Source: Ascarosepion bandense (lineage: Eukaryota; Mollusca; Cephalopoda; Sepiida; Sepiidae). From it: a stretch of 64,000 nt of DNA. Location: assembly GCA_037127315.1 (NCBI GenBank), contig JBBBDQ010001287.1, positions 5,136,501 through 5,200,500 on the forward strand, read 5' to 3'. Under the pieces are notes generated by a model, which was given only the letters and a program-made list of their open reading frames with translations, had not been told where the DNA came from and did no database searches. Below are positions 34,947-47,486 of this stretch, in pieces. A program made the translations under genes and the position numbers. Position 1 is the first letter of the stretch. Every line of letters starts with the position of its first letter.

Positions 34947-36848
34947 CTACTCGCATACGGGCCGGAAATCTCTGGCAGATAGGACCCCGACGGACTGTCC
35001 TAGGGACCCTGTTCCTACATCGGACGTAATCCGTCCGTCTAGGACAATTCCGCCGACGTCCGTGGGGTAAGTTAGTTTTACCACCCTATAGAGACTGGGG
35101 TGGAGTAAAACAGGGAACCTCCCCGAGCAATTCTTCGCCATTTTTTTTAGGGCCGGAGTATTCTCCTGCACCAATCTTAAGTTTGCAAAATGTCTTTTCG
35201 CTTCATGAATATGGTCCCAGACCCTCAGGTTGCCACCGGTATTCCTTACCAGGGTGATGACACCTGGGGCCTGGGGAAAGTTTCTGGGATCTTCTACATC
35301 TTTGCCTTCCACTGAGGTCAGCCTCAGCAGAGGTTTTAAAAGTCTTCGCCTCTGAGATGACCACTCAGAGGCTACATCCTCGCTCACTTTTAGTAGAGCT
35401 TCCCCCTGGGGCAGGGCTTTCTTCTTTTTTGCCCGAGTGGGAGTGGACATAGGAGAAGGGGAGGGAGTGGGGGTTAAAGAAGCTGGTCTCAGGGGGGTTA
35501 ATTTAAAGGTAGGGGACTGGGAAGCTTTCTGCGGGGACGAGGGAAGGCTCCTTGCTTTTTCGGCGTAGGATGTACGCACCGGCGATGTTGGCAGAGAAGA
35601 GCACTTTGCTGTTGTTGCCGATCTTTCTCTGCTTCTTCCTCTCCGCCGACTCTTGGCGATCTCTTGCCGCTCCTCCTCCTCCTCTCTGCCGCGTTTTAAC
35701 GATGCTGCTCTCTGCGTCTCCATTTTTTCCTCCATTCTTTCCTCCTCCTGCACTATTTTTGGGGGAGACTTCTTCTCCCGCTTGGCAGGCGCTTTCTCCA
35801 ACGTGAGCTCCTTTGATTTTGCTGGAGCTTTGGCAGGTGATGGCACCTTCACGGGTGAAGGCGTTTTGGATTTTTTCCTGCTCACCACCTGCCACTCTCC
35901 CTCCTTGTTCGCCGCCGACTTTGGTGTTGGTGGTGCTGCTGTAGCTGCTGCTGGTGATGCTGGAGTTACTGGAGCCGGTCCTTCAGGCTTCTTGGTTGGT
36001 TGGGCCTTAGGGGCCGGATTCCTGGCCGTACACGCCTTGGCGACGTGCTCCGCCGCCCCACAGACCCAACAGCAAGGCTTCCTGCCCTCCACTATCACAA
36101 AGATAGCACGCTTCCTGCAGGTGAGAATGTTGGGTATTTCCTTGATTTGCTGTTTCGTCAAGGTCACCTGCAGGGCCATGTCACCGGTCAGGAAGCCTGC
36201 TTTTGAACTTAGCGCGGACACCTCAGCCACCTTCCCGTATTGAGCGAAGAAGGCGCCGATGTGGTTCTGAGAAATGTCCATGGGGACGCCATGCAAGGTG
36301 ATTTTGCGCTTGCACATCCCCATGTATTCCGTTTGGATCTGGAGGGTCTTGGTTTCGAGAACCACTCCAGCCAAACGTTTTGCCTCGTCGGCGGTACCCA
36401 GCAAGACGTCCCAGCTTGCGCTGCTCTGCCTTGCCACCGCCTTAGCCCTGATGTTTAGGGCCTTAATGGCTTCTTCGAGGTTGTCTCTGCTGATACCTAT
36501 GTATTTTTTGGTCTTCAGATCCTTGGTTATGAGCGTCACAATTCTGGCCTCGATTTCGGCCAACTCGTCGGGCACCGACAGCAGCTCCGTGCCCTTAATA
36601 TATTCGGCATATTTTTGCCTCTGTTCCTCATAATACTGTTCTCCCTTTAGTGGGACCTTGCCTCCTGTCCACCCGGAGGTCGAAGGTTTGGGAGAAGCAG
36701 GAGCTGCTACCGGTGCCGGTACTGGTCCGGATCCTGATGCTGCTGGAACTGAGGGTGACTCCCGTGGCGGTAGTTGCCAGTCACCCTCTTTCCCTCCCAC
36801 CGAGTCCGTGGTGGGAGGAACGATCGCTTCTGGCCTTTCCGCGGCCAT
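34947..36848 (-). CDS. ORF1 protein, type B, intact, U6
   Basis: Intact, 633 aa from the ATG, and the best reference for type B. Residues 1-37 match type A, followed by a diverged P/A-rich linker, the RRM-like region (ITLHGVP, FFAQYGKV), the CCHC knuckle (C260, C263, H268, C273), a basic S/P-rich region with an RS-like stretch, and a conserved C-terminus ending FRPVCE (type A ends FFPVCE). TTAKC replaces TTPKC of other type B copies. Confidence 0.93.
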   Translation of the reverse strand: MAAERPEAIVPPTTDSVGGKEGDWQLPPRESPSVPAASGSGPVPAPVAAPASPKPSTSGWTGGKVPLKGEQYYEEQRQKYAEYIKGTELLSVPDELAEIEARIVTLITKDLKTKKYIGISRDNLEEAIKALNIRAKAVARQSSASWDVLLGTADEAKRLAGVVLETKTLQIQTEYMGMCKRKITLHGVPMDISQNHIGAFFAQYGKVAEVSALSSKAGFLTGDMALQVTLTKQQIKEIPNILTCRKRAIFVIVEGRKPCCWVCGAAEHVAKACTARNPAPKAQPTKKPEGPAPVTPASPAAATAAPPTPKSAANKEGEWQVVSRKKSKTPSPVKVPSPAKAPAKSKELTLEKAPAKREKKSPPKIVQEEERMEEKMETQRAASLKRGREEEEERQEIAKSRRRGRSRERSATTAKCSSLPTSPVRTSYAEKARSLPSSPQKASQSPTFKLTPLRPASLTPTPSPSPMSTPTRAKKKKALPQGEALLKVSEDVASEWSSQRRRLLKPLLRLTSVEGKDVEDPRNFPQAPGVITLVRNTGGNLRVWDHIHEAKRHFANLRLVQENTPALKKMAKNCSGRFPVLLHPSLYRVVKLTYPTDVGGIVLDGRITSDVGTGSLGQSVGVLSARDFRPVCE

Positions 36849-36990
36849 GCCTCCTAAGAGGCCGAACACCTGACAATCGCTTCCGGTGTTTCGCAGCTAT
36901 AAAATAGCCACTACTTTTACGCTGCTCGAGCAATGAACTCGAGTGGAATTGATTGCCAGTCAAACCACAGTGTCAGTAAACGCTACTATG

Positions 36991-37012
36991 GAACAGATAC
37001 TACACTTTGATC
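36991..37012 (-). repeat. U2 snRNA fragment at junction U7/U6
   Basis: Same 22-nt U2 nt 25-45 match, on the minus strand. Confidence 0.85.
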
Positions 37013-37068
37013 CTGCCCATAAAAACCACGGAACGCAATTATGGGGAGGAAGATGGCTCGTTTTATTT

Positions 37069-37086
37069 ATTTGTATAAATACAAAT
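37069..37086 (-). other. Covarying stem-loop, junction U7/U6
   Basis: Arms ATTTGTAT/ATACAAAT (+ strand), as at U5/U4, although the surrounding 3' haplotype is different. Confidence 0.6.
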
Positions 37087-37777
37087 TGTGGCTCAAGGCC
37101 AAAAACTGGGAGGGGGAACAAAACTTGGGGTGGTCTTCAGCTACTCTATCCTATACCTAGCTAATCAGATTCACGACCCATACATACGTTACAATGATTC
37201 TCATTCACCATAAGAATTTGCCCATCAACCACTCATACCTTATCAAGCACCAAAAAACCGCAAAACATACCGGGGACCTAAAAACGCCCCAAATGTACAT
37301 AAAAATTTTATTACTATATACAAATATAATACAAAAATAACTTTAAAAATTTGTACATGAAATGATATGATGGGACGGGGGTATGAAGAAACAAAAATCC
37401 CCAAAACAAAAACAATTTCAAATGAATATTTATACATTATGTTAGTAAGACCCAAACACACCCACATAATTAAAGAGGCCACTGTATTCTGCCTGTATAG
37501 ACAAAATCAAGCCGCTCTCTTTCTACAGGGGAATGGAGAAATAGGTTAAAAAATAAAATGGACTGGAGAATATATAAGGCTGACCCAGCCGAGAATAAAA
37601 CGGGACAAAATAACTCTGGACAATGGGGATCTCGAACTGGATCATAACAAAAGCAAGGGAGCCGGGAACAGGCTAGGACAAACCCACTCACTCACGTTAA
37701 CTAGGTACACAAAAGAATACTTTACCTTAACCACGGGAGGGGTTCCAGAGGAATCCACCCCGATGCGAGCAGCAGAT

Positions 37778-40700
37778 CTAAAAAAGAAAATCAAGACTAG
37801 CCCCGGTCACACGAACCAGGCTCGCTGCATATATCCACCTTTTGCTAAAGTCTGTCGGGTGCAGCCGTTTCCGTTCAGTTCTAATCTTCATTTTGAGCTG
37901 GTGCTCAAAATATCGGATTAGATCCTGATCCGAAAGACGACCTCCCCGCAAGACTTCCTCCAGTCGCGTCATCCAGATCACCATTCTAGCCGTGGCCAGT
38001 AGCTACAGAAACACCATCCGCTTCACTCCAGAGTACGGGGGCGACACATTGTCCACAGCGTATGCGCGATCAATGAGCACAAGCTCCCGCGGCGCGATAC
38101 GAGCAGTCAACACGCCGACACGCGCCCACAACGGGCGAACGCGCGAACAATGGAAGAAGGCGTGCGCAGACGTCTCCTTAATTCCAAGGTTGCAACGTTC
38201 ACAATCTGGCAAATCCGCCAGGCCCATTGCGAAACGCTTGTCATTGAGCGACAAACCATTCCGAGCCAATCGCCAGGTCAGAAAAGAAAACTCAGAGTTG
38301 CTGAGCCAATCCGCACCTGGCGCCCAAGACCAATGAGAGCGGTACTCCACTCTCGACATGCCGAGCTTACTCCACAGCTTATCCTTCACGGCACCCTCCA
38401 CTAATCCCCGATAGAAGATTTTCCTAGGCTGTGAAAGGTCACTGGACCGTGGAATGGCCTGTAAAGCCGCCAGACATTCGAGCAGGAATTTCGGTCGCAC
38501 CCAAGGCCTGACGGTCAGCCATAGGGTCGGGGGCGTGATGGTAAGGCAAGGGAACATGTCCCTCACTACCCCCGCAAGCAACCGATCTTCCTCCAACGCG
38601 CGCCTGAGGAATGCCAACCTCGAAGCGAGCACGTGGCTCCTCAAGTGTGGCATCCCCAGACCCCCTTGACACGGACGGAGGCAACAGACTCCTTTGTCGA
38701 CCATGTGTTTGCGTCCTCTCCACAGACAGGAGAATAGCAAACGCTCGAGCGCCTTCTCATGATCGTCACAAAGGGGAAGTACTGACAGCCGGTAAAGGAT
38801 CATGGGAAAGAGGTATGTGTTACACACCTCCGCCAAGCCCTTCACGGAGAGACCCCGTCGACGCCAAATCTTGACCGACGCGCCGACCTTTGCCAGTACT
38901 TCTGACCAGTTTTTCTCCAGCTGTAAGTCCGGACCGAACCAAACTCCGAGGAGCTTGACCGGCCCGTCCGTCCAGCTGAAGGGCCCCGGGAGGGAAACTC
39001 CCTTCCAGGCACCTAACCGCAAGCCGGATGACTTGTCGCAGTTAATTCTGGCCCCTGTCACCTTCTCGTACCGTACAAGCGCCTGGTGTACCGCCTCTAT
39101 GTCCCTGCGGGAGGACACAAAGGTCGTTACGTCATCGGCGTACGCAGAAACCCTGGCTCGAGCTCCGCCAGGGACTTCAATTCCACGCAGGACCGGACTG
39201 CCCGTCTCGTCCCTTAGCCTGCGAAGGAGGGGCTCCAAACACAGGACATAAAGGAGAAGACAGTGGACAACCCTGTCGGACCGACCTAGACAGCGCGAAA
39301 GCGCCCGACAGCTTCCCGTTCACCTGTACCACAGCCTTGGGGGAGCGATACAGAAGGCTAATCCAGCGGCTGAAGTCGGGTTTGAATCCGGCGGCCTGCA
39401 GGACAGCAGCCAGGTAGCCATGGTCAATCCTATCAAATGCCTTGGACTGATCTAAATTGATCAGCGCGGCCTCATCGTCGTCTTCTACACCCTCTATGAT
39501 CGTGCGAATCAAGTGCAGGTTGCTCTGAATTGTTCTCCCCTTCACAGAACAAGTCTGATCCGGTTCCAACAGAGACTCGGCAACTAGCTGCAAGCGATTC
39601 GTCAGGATCTTGGCCAAAATCTTTAACTCTGTGTTTAGCAGAGTTATGGGCCTGTAGTCATCTAGTTCCCTCCCAACCTTCTTGCCTTTTCTCAACAGCG
39701 TGATCACGCCCCTGGTGATCCGACCGGGGATGGACCCCTGCCGAAACCAGTGGTTGAACACGACAGCCAAGAGCGGGACAAAAAGGTGCGACATCCTCAA
39801 GTACAATTCATAGGGCAAACCATCCAAACCTGGCGACTTGCCACTGCCGACCTTCTTCAAAGCCACGTAGATTTCGTCCTCCGTAATCTCCCCTTCGCAG
39901 CTAGCCGCTTCAGCCGGCAAAAGCCGGGGAAAGTCAGCCAAATAGCTGCGAAACTCCTCGTCACGGAGACCAGGCTCCTTGGTAAATCGGTGCTCGAAAT
40001 GCCTGCCGGAACGCCTCGCACATGTCGTCGGTGGACCTAAGGAGATGTCCCTCCGGGTCGCGTACCTCTCGAATGTACCGGTCGCCGGCATGGCGAATTT
40101 CTTCCTTGCGCAGTTCCGCGCCCATGTTCACAGCTTCGGAAGACATCTTGCTTAACTTAGCCCTAATTACCTGACCCATGTAGCGCCGCCCGCTAGTCGA
40201 GCGCTCCAGGGCCTCCCTGGCTAAGGCTATTTCTAGGGGATCCCCACCAGCCTCCGCCCGGGCGAAATTAGCACTAAGTGTCTTTGCCTCCGCAGCCTTA
40301 TCTAAATTGAGCCGCTGGCTATATTTGGTGGCGAAAGACCTAATGGAGTCCTTAAGGTTAACCCACCACTTACTCCCAATGACTCGCCCAATTAACGCCC
40401 GCTGCACTAGTTTTGTCAGCTGGTCACGAAAGTCCCGCCTGTCCAGTAAGGACTGATTGAACTTCCAATAACCAGCCAACCTAGGCCTAAAGTCTAACGC
40501 CACCCGGGCACAAACAAGTTTGTGGTCCGAGTAGCCTAACCAGTGGAACGTTGGACATTCTAAGAAGTCTATGTCGGCTTCTCTCACTAACATCCTATCC
40601 AGGTACGCAGATACCCGGGTAGAAGGCCAACTATGCGTCCACGTCCACATGCTCCCATCCGGATGATCGACCCGGTATCTATCGACGAGACCAAAATCGC

Positions 40701-41202
40701 CGATCAGATCAACCAGGCTACGATCACCACTCCACCCGCTAGCGCCCCTTCCTCTATCCCATTTGGGGGTTAGGACGGCATTCCAGTCCCCAACTAAGAT
40801 TAGCCGTGTTGAATGCACCATGAAGGGCTCCAACAGCCGAAAGAAAGAGACACGCTCACCTTGAACATTGGGCGCATAAACCACAATCAGCCGGAACGAC
40901 TTGCTTTTCACTGCAATATCGGCCACGATCAGCCGGCCCTCGGCACCGACATGGACAAGGTCCACCCTCGCGTCCAGGGTACGCTTGACCAGCAAAGAAA
41001 CACCTCTGGCCAGCCGGCTCCCATATGCTGAATAGACGACAAAGTCGTTAGACAGCACACACGAGTCGACTTCGCAAACAAAGTGAGTCTCTTGGATCGC
41101 GGCCACATCCACGCCGAAGGACAAGAGGTCACGAAGCAGGCGAGCCGCCTTACCCCGATCCCTCAGGCCCTTCGCATTTATACTGGCTATCTTAATAGAC
41201 AT
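37778..41202 (-). pseudogene. ORF2, disrupted, U7
   Basis: Endonuclease haplotype D. Breaks: an extra base at 40002-40004 (GCCTGCC, blending GCCGCC and GCTGCC); loss of GA near 39254, just after RT motif B; a TCG-to-TAG nonsense at 38003-38005 (residue S1065). The last two are shared with U8. Two in-frame 3-nt insertions add R (near 40187) and F (near 38283). With the GA loss, the YADD motif is out of frame with the endonuclease. Confidence 0.85.
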
Positions 41203-41236
41203 TCTTTAGACCTGTAACGAAAAAACACAAAAAGAC

Positions 41237-43096
41237 ATGCAACAAACGGCTCTACTCGCATACCGGGAAGAAATCTCGGGTAGACGGGACCCCGACGGAC
41301 TGTCCTAGGGACCCTGTACCTATATCGGACGTAATCCGCCCGTCTAGGACAATTCCCGCCGACGTCCGTTGGATAAGTTAATTTTACCACCCTATATAAG
41401 CAGGGGTGGAGTAATACGGGAACCTCCCCGAACAATTCCTAGCCATTTTTCTTAGTTCCGGTGAGTTTTCTTTCACCATAGTCATCTTTGGGTATTGTTT
41501 CTGCACCTCGGCGATATGGTCCCAGACCCGCAGGTTCCCACCGGTATTCCTTACCAGGGTGATGACACCTGGGGCCTGGGAAAAGTTCCTCGGGTCTTCA
41601 GTGGACAGACCCTTCACCGAGGTGAGATTAAGCAGAGGCTTGAGCAGCCTTCGACGCTGGGAAGACCACTCGTCTACGATGCTGTCCTTGACTTCCATTA
41701 GGGCATCCCCACGAGGGAGGGCATGTTTCTTCTTAGCCCGAGTGGGAGTGGGAGTAGGAGAAGGGGAGGGAGAAGGTGTTATGGCACTAGCTTTGACCAA
41801 GGGGGTCAGTTTAAAAACTGGGGACTGGGAAGCTTTACGCGGGGACGAGGGAGACTCCTAGCCTTTTGGGCATATGTAGTCCTTACGGGGGAGACCGGCA
41901 GTGAAGAACATTTGTTTACTGCCTTCCTCCTCTCAACGCTTCTACTCTTTCGCCGACTTTTAGGGTTGTCGATGTCTTCCTCCGCTTCATCTCTCCCTCT
42001 CTTCAGGGAAGCCGCTCTATCAACCTCCATTTGCTGTTCATCTGGGGGGGTTGGACTTCTGTCCTTCCTCTGTTTGGGAGGCGACTTCTTTTTGGGCGCC
42101 TCCTTTGTTGTTACGGGCGACATGCCAGGTGGCAGCACCTTTGCAGGGGAAGGTGTTTTGCCCTTCTTCCGGCTCACCACCTGCCACTCGCCCTCTTTGT
42201 TTGCTACCGGAGCTGGTGTTACCGGCTTTACGCCCTCTTTCTCCATGGGCTGCTGCTGGCGGGTTGTGCTAGTTGGGCCGCTGGGGCCAGGGTTCTTGGT
42301 TGGACACGCTTTAGCGACGTGTTCCGCGGCCCCGCAGACCCAACAGCATGGCTTCCTTCCTTCGACCACAATGAAAATCCTACGACCCCTGCAGGTGAGG
42401 AATGTTGGGAATCTTCCCGATATTCTCCTTCGACGCAGTCACCTGCAGGGTCATATCACCAGTCATAAAGCCAGCCTTCGACCGCAGCGAGGAGACTGAG
42501 GCCACCTTTCCGTATCCTGCGAAAAAGGCGCCCACGTGGTCTTCATCAATTTCCATGGGGACGCCATGCAGTGTAATTTTCACTTTCCGGGCCCCCATGT
42601 ACTCAGTGCTGAACTGGAGTGATTTCGTCTCCAGTACGTCTCCGATCAGACGCTTCGCCTCCTCGGCCGAGCCCATCAAGACGTCCCACATGGAATTGCC
42701 CCTCCTCGCCACGGCCCTGGCTTTAATCTTCAAAGCTTTAATGGCTTCTTCCAATACGCCCCTTGAGACTCCCACCAACTTGTGCGTTTTTATGTCTTTA
42801 GTATGCAAGGTGATAATCCTTGCCTCAATGTCGGCTAACTTATCCGGCACAGAGACCAGCTCTGTGCCCTTAATGTACTCCGCATATTTGGCTCTTATCT
42901 CCTCATAGTACTTCTCATCCTTACATATCATCACACTGGTTGTCTTACTCGCTGTCCATCCGGAAGTGGACGGTATGGGGGAACCAGCTGCTGGAACTGA
43001 GGGTGACTCCCGTGGCGGTAGTTGCCAGTCACCCTCTTTCCCTCCCACCGAGTCCGTGGTGGGAGGAACGATCGCTTCTGGCCTTTCCGCGGCCAT
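41237..43096 (-). pseudogene. ORF1, type A, several frameshifts, U7
   Basis: Recognisable over its whole length but broken near 42400 (GAGGAATG, where type A has GAGGATG and type B GAGAATG), 42256-42292 (bases resembling type B), 41850 (GAGGGAGAC), 41418 (one G short) and 41353 (AATTCCCGCC, a merge of AATCCCGCC and AATTCCGCC). Residue SRD is SRG, as in U8. The pattern suggests blended reads, so this copy may be intact in the genome. Confidence 0.8.
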
Positions 43097-43238
43097 GCCT
43101 CCTAAGAGGCCGAACACCTGACAATCGCTTCCGGTGTTTCGCAGCTATAAAATAGCCACTACTTTTACGCTGCTCGAGCAATGAACTCGAGTGGAATTGA
43201 TTGCCAGTCAAACCACAGTGTCAGTAAACGCTACTATG

Positions 43239-43260
43239 GAACAGATACTACACTTTGATC
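43239..43260 (-). repeat. U2 snRNA fragment at junction U8/U7
   Basis: Same 22-nt U2 nt 25-45 match, on the minus strand. Confidence 0.85.
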
Positions 43261-43316
43261 CTGCCCATAAAAACCACGGAACGCAATTATGGGGAGGAAG
43301 ATGGCTCGTTTTATTT

Positions 43317-43334
43317 ATTTGTATAAACACAAAT
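43317..43334 (-). other. Covarying stem-loop, junction U8/U7
   Basis: Arms ATTTGT/ACAAAT, loop ATAAAC (+ strand). One change (T to C) in the loop side shortens the 8-bp stem of U7/U6 to 6 bp. Confidence 0.6.
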
Positions 43335-44017
43335 TGTGGCTCAAGGCCAAAAACTGGGAGGGGGAACAAAACTTGGGGTGGTCTTCAGCTACTCTATCCT
43401 ATACCTAGCTAACCAGATTCACGACCCATACATACGTTACAATGATTCTCATTCACCATAAGAATTTGCCCATCAACACTCATACCTATCAAGCACCAAA
43501 AAACCGCAAAACATACCGGGGACCTAAAAACGCCCCAAATGTACATAAAAATTTATTACTATATACAAATATAATACAAAAATAACTTTAAAAATTTGTA
43601 CATGAAATGATATGATGGGAAGGGGGTATGAAGAAACAAAAAATCCCCAAAACAAAAACAATTTCAAATGAATATTTATACATTATGTTAGTAAGACCCA
43701 AACACACCCACATAATTAAAGAGGCCACTGTATTCTTCCTGTATAGACAAAATCAAGCCGCTCTCTTTCTACGGGGAATGGAGAAATAGGTTAAAAAATA
43801 AAATGGACTGGAGAATATATAAGGCTGACCCAGCCGAGAATAAAACGGGACAAAATAACTCTGGACAATGGGGATCTCGAACTGGATCATAACAAAAGCA
43901 AGGGAGCCGGGAACAGGCTAGGACAAACCCACTCACTCACGTTAACTAGGTACACAAAAGAATACTTTACCTTAACCACGGGAGGGGTTCCAGAGGAATC
44001 CACCCCGATGCGAGCAG

Positions 44018-47000
44018 CAGATCTAAAAGAAAATCAAGACTAGCCCCGGTCACACGAACCAGGCTCGCTGCATATATCCACCTTTTGCTAAAGTCTGTCG
44101 GGTGCAGCCGTTTCCGTTCAGTTCTAATCTTCATTTTGAGCTGGTGCTCAAAATATCGGATTAGATCCTGATCCGAAAGACGACCTCCCCGCAAGACTTC
44201 CTCCAGTCGCGTCATCCAGATCACCATTCTAGCCGTGGCCAGTAGCTACAGAAACACCATCCGCTTCACTCCAGAGTACGGGGGCGACACATTGTCCACA
44301 GCGTATGCGCGATCAATGAGCACAAGCTCCCGCGGCGCGATACGAGCAGTCAACTCGCCGACACGCGCCCACAACGGGCGAACGCGCGAACAATGGAAGA
44401 AGGCGTGCGCAGACGTCTCCTTAATTCCAAGGTCGCAACGTTCACAATCTGGCAAATCCGCCAGGCCCATTGCGAAACGCTTGTCATTGAGCGACAAACC
44501 ATTCGAGCCAATCGCCAGGTCAGAGAAAACTCAGAGTTGCTGAGCCAATCCGCACCTGGCGCCCAAGACCAATGAGAGCGGTACTCCACTCTCGACATGC
44601 CGAGCTTACTCCACAGCTTATCCTTCACGGCACCCTCCACTAATCCCCGATAGAAGATTTTCCTAGGCTGTGAAAGGTCACTGGACCGTGGAATGGCCTG
44701 TAAAGCCGCCAGACATTCGAGCAGGAATTTCGGTCGCACCCAAGGCCTGACGGTCAGCCATAGGGTCGGGGGCGTGATGGTAAGGCAAGGGAACATGTCC
44801 CTCACTACCCCCGCAAGCAACCGATCTTCCTCCAACGCGCGCCTGAGGAATGCCAACCTCGAAGCGAGCACGTGGCTCCTCAAGTGTGGCATCCCCAGAC
44901 CCCCTTGACACGGACGGAGGCAACAGACTCCTTTGTCGACCATGTGTTTGCGTCCTCTCCACAGACAGGAGAATAGCAAACGCTCGAGCGCCTTCTCATG
45001 ATCGTCACAAAGGGGAAGTACTGACAGCCGGTAAAGGATCATGGGAAAGAGGTATGTGTTACACACCTCCGCCAAGCCCTTCACGGAGAGACCCCGTCGA
45101 CGCCAAATCTTGACCGACGCGCCGACCTTTGCCAGTACTTCTGACCAGTTTTTCTCCAGCTGTAAGTCCGGACCGAACCAAACTCCGAGGAGCTTGACCG
45201 GCCCGTCCGTCCAGCTGAAGGGCCCCGGGAGGGAAACTCCCTTCCAGGCACCTAACCGCAAGCCGGATGACTTGTCGCAGTTAATTCTGGCCCCTGTCAC
45301 CTTCTCGTACCGTACAAGCGCCTGGTGTACCGCCTCTATGTCCCTGCGGGAGGACACAAAGGTCGTTACGTCATCGGCGTACGCAGAAACCCTGGCTCGA
45401 GCTCCGCCAGGGACTTCAATTCCACGCAGGACCGGACTGCCCGTCTCGTCCCTTAGCCTGCGAAGGAGGGGCTCCAAACACAGGACATAAAGGAGAAGAC
45501 AGTGGACAACCCTGTCGGACCGACCTAGACAGCGCGAAAGCGCCCGACAGCTTCCCGTTCACCTGTACCACAGCCTTGGGGGAGCGATACAGAAGGCTAA
45601 TCCAGCGGCTGAAGTCGGGTTTGAATCCGGCGGCCTGCAGGACAGCAGCCAGGTAGCCATGGTCAATCCTATCAAATGCCTTGGACTGATCTAAATTGAT
45701 CAGCGCGGCCTCATCGTCGTCTTCTACACCCTCTATGATCGTGCGAATCAAGTGCAGGTTGCTCTGAATTGTTCTCCCCTTCACAGAACAAGTCTGATCC
45801 GGTTCCAACAGAGACTCGGCAACTAGCTGCAAGCGATTCGTCAGGATCTTGGCCAAAATCTTTAACTCTGTGTTTAGCAGAGTTATGGGCCTGTAGTCAT
45901 CTAGTTCCCTCCCAACCTTCTTGCCTTTTCTCAACAGCGTGATCACGCCCCTGGTGATCCGACCGGGGATGGACCCCTGCCGAAACCAGTGGTTGAACAC
46001 GACAGCCAAGAGCGGGACAAAAAGGTGCGACATCCTCAAGTACAATTCATAGGGCAAACCATCCAAACCTGGCGACTTGCCACTGCCGACCTTCTTCAAA
46101 GCCACGTAGATTTCGTCCTCCGTAATCTCCCCTTCGCAGCTAGCCGCTTCAGCCGGCAAAAGCCGGGGAAAGTCAGCCAAATAGCTGCGAAACTCCTCGT
46201 CACGGAGACCAGGCTCCTTGGTAAATCGGTGCTCGAAATGCCGCCGGAACGCCTCGCACATGTCGTCGGTGGACCTAAGGAGATGTCCCTCCGGGTCGCG
46301 TACCTCTCGAATGTACCGGTCGCCGGCATGGCGAATTTCTTCCTTGCGCAGTTCCGCGCCCATGTTCACAGCTTCGGAAGACATCTTGCTTAACTTAGCC
46401 CTAATTACCTGACCCATGTAGCGCCCGCTAGTCGAGCGCTCCAGGGCCTCCCTGGCTAAGGCTATTTCTAGGGGATCCCCACCAGCCTCCGCCCGGGCGA
46501 AATTAGCACTAAGTGTCTTTGCCTCCGCAGCCTTATCTAAGTTGAGCCGCTGGCTATATTTGGTGGCGAAAGACCTAATGGAGTCCTTAAGGTTAACCCA
46601 CCACTTACTCCCAATGACTCGCCCAATTAACGCCCGCTGCACTAGTTTTGTCAGCTGGTCACGAAAGTCCCGCCTGTCCAGTAAGGACTGATTGAACTTC
46701 CAATAACCAGCCAACCTAGGCCTAAAGTCTAACGCCACCCGGGCACAAACAAGTTTGTGGTCCGAGTAGCCTAACCAGTGGAACGTTGGACATTCTAAGA
46801 AGTCTATGTCGGCTTCTCTCACTAACATCCTATCCAGGTACGCAGATACCCGGGTAGAAGGCCAACTATGCGTCCACGTCCACATGCTCCCATCCGGATG
46901 ATCGACCCGGTATCTATCGACGAGACCAAATTCGCCGATCAGATCAACCAGGCTACGATCACCACTCCACCCGCTAGCGCCCCTTCCTCTATCCCATTTG

Positions 47001-47437
47001 GGGGTTAGGACGGCATTCCAGTCCCCAACTAAGATTAGCCGTGTTGAATGCACCATGAAGGGCTCCAACAGCCGAAAGAAAGAGACACGCTCACCTTGAA
47101 CATTGGGCGCATAAACCACAATCAGCCGGAACGACTTGCTTTTCACTGCAATATCGGCCACGATCAGCCGGCCCTCGGCACCGACATGGACAAGGTCCAC
47201 CCTCGCGTCCAGGGTACGCTTGACCAGCAAAGAAACACCTCTGGCCAGCCGGCTCCCATATGCTGAATAGACGACAAAGTCGTTAGACAGCACACACGAG
47301 TCGACTTCGCAAACAAAGTGAGTCTCTTGGATCGCGGCCACATCCACGCCGAAGGACAAGAGGTCACGAAGCAGGCGAGCCGCCTTACCCCGATCCCTCA
47401 GGCCCTTCGCATTTATACTGGCTATCTTAATAGACAT
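44018..47437 (-). pseudogene. ORF2, disrupted, U8
   Basis: Open from MSIKIAS through RT motif B (47437 to about 45495). The frame is then lost by the GA deletion near 45493 that it shares with U7. Further breaks: loss of one C near 44504, the shared TAG at 44246-44248, and two missing As in the run at the stop (about 44024-44027), which would let the last segment run on to 43967. The product would be an endonuclease with a partial RT lacking YADD. Confidence 0.88.
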
Positions 47438-47486
47438 TCTTTAGACCTGTAACGAAAAAACACAAAAAGACATGCAACAAACGGCT

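Larger units (their letters stand above)
30717..36990 (-). mobile_element. Unit U6: complete LINE, type B, intact
   Basis: The only type B unit in the window with both ORFs fully open. Endonuclease haplotype is D, unlike type B unit U4 (E), so ORF1 type and endonuclease haplotype are not linked. Confidence 0.93.
36849..37777 (-). other. Junction U7/U6: 3' region and 5' leader
   Basis: Non-coding, 3' haplotype beta. Small indels versus U6/U5 (for example CAACCACTCATACCTTATC near 37220-37240) look like mixed-copy consensus. Confidence 0.78.
37013..43238 (-). mobile_element. Unit U7: LINE, type A, disrupted
   Basis: Full length but with many small indels in both ORFs. Two ORF2 lesions are shared with U8 and look genuine. 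Most others coincide with sites that differ between type A and type B or between haplotypes, and look like assembly-consensus errors. Confidence 0.9.
43097..44017 (-). other. Junction U8/U7: 3' region and 5' leader
   Basis: Non-coding, 3' haplotype beta, same order of elements. Nothing else is seen. Confidence 0.8.
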
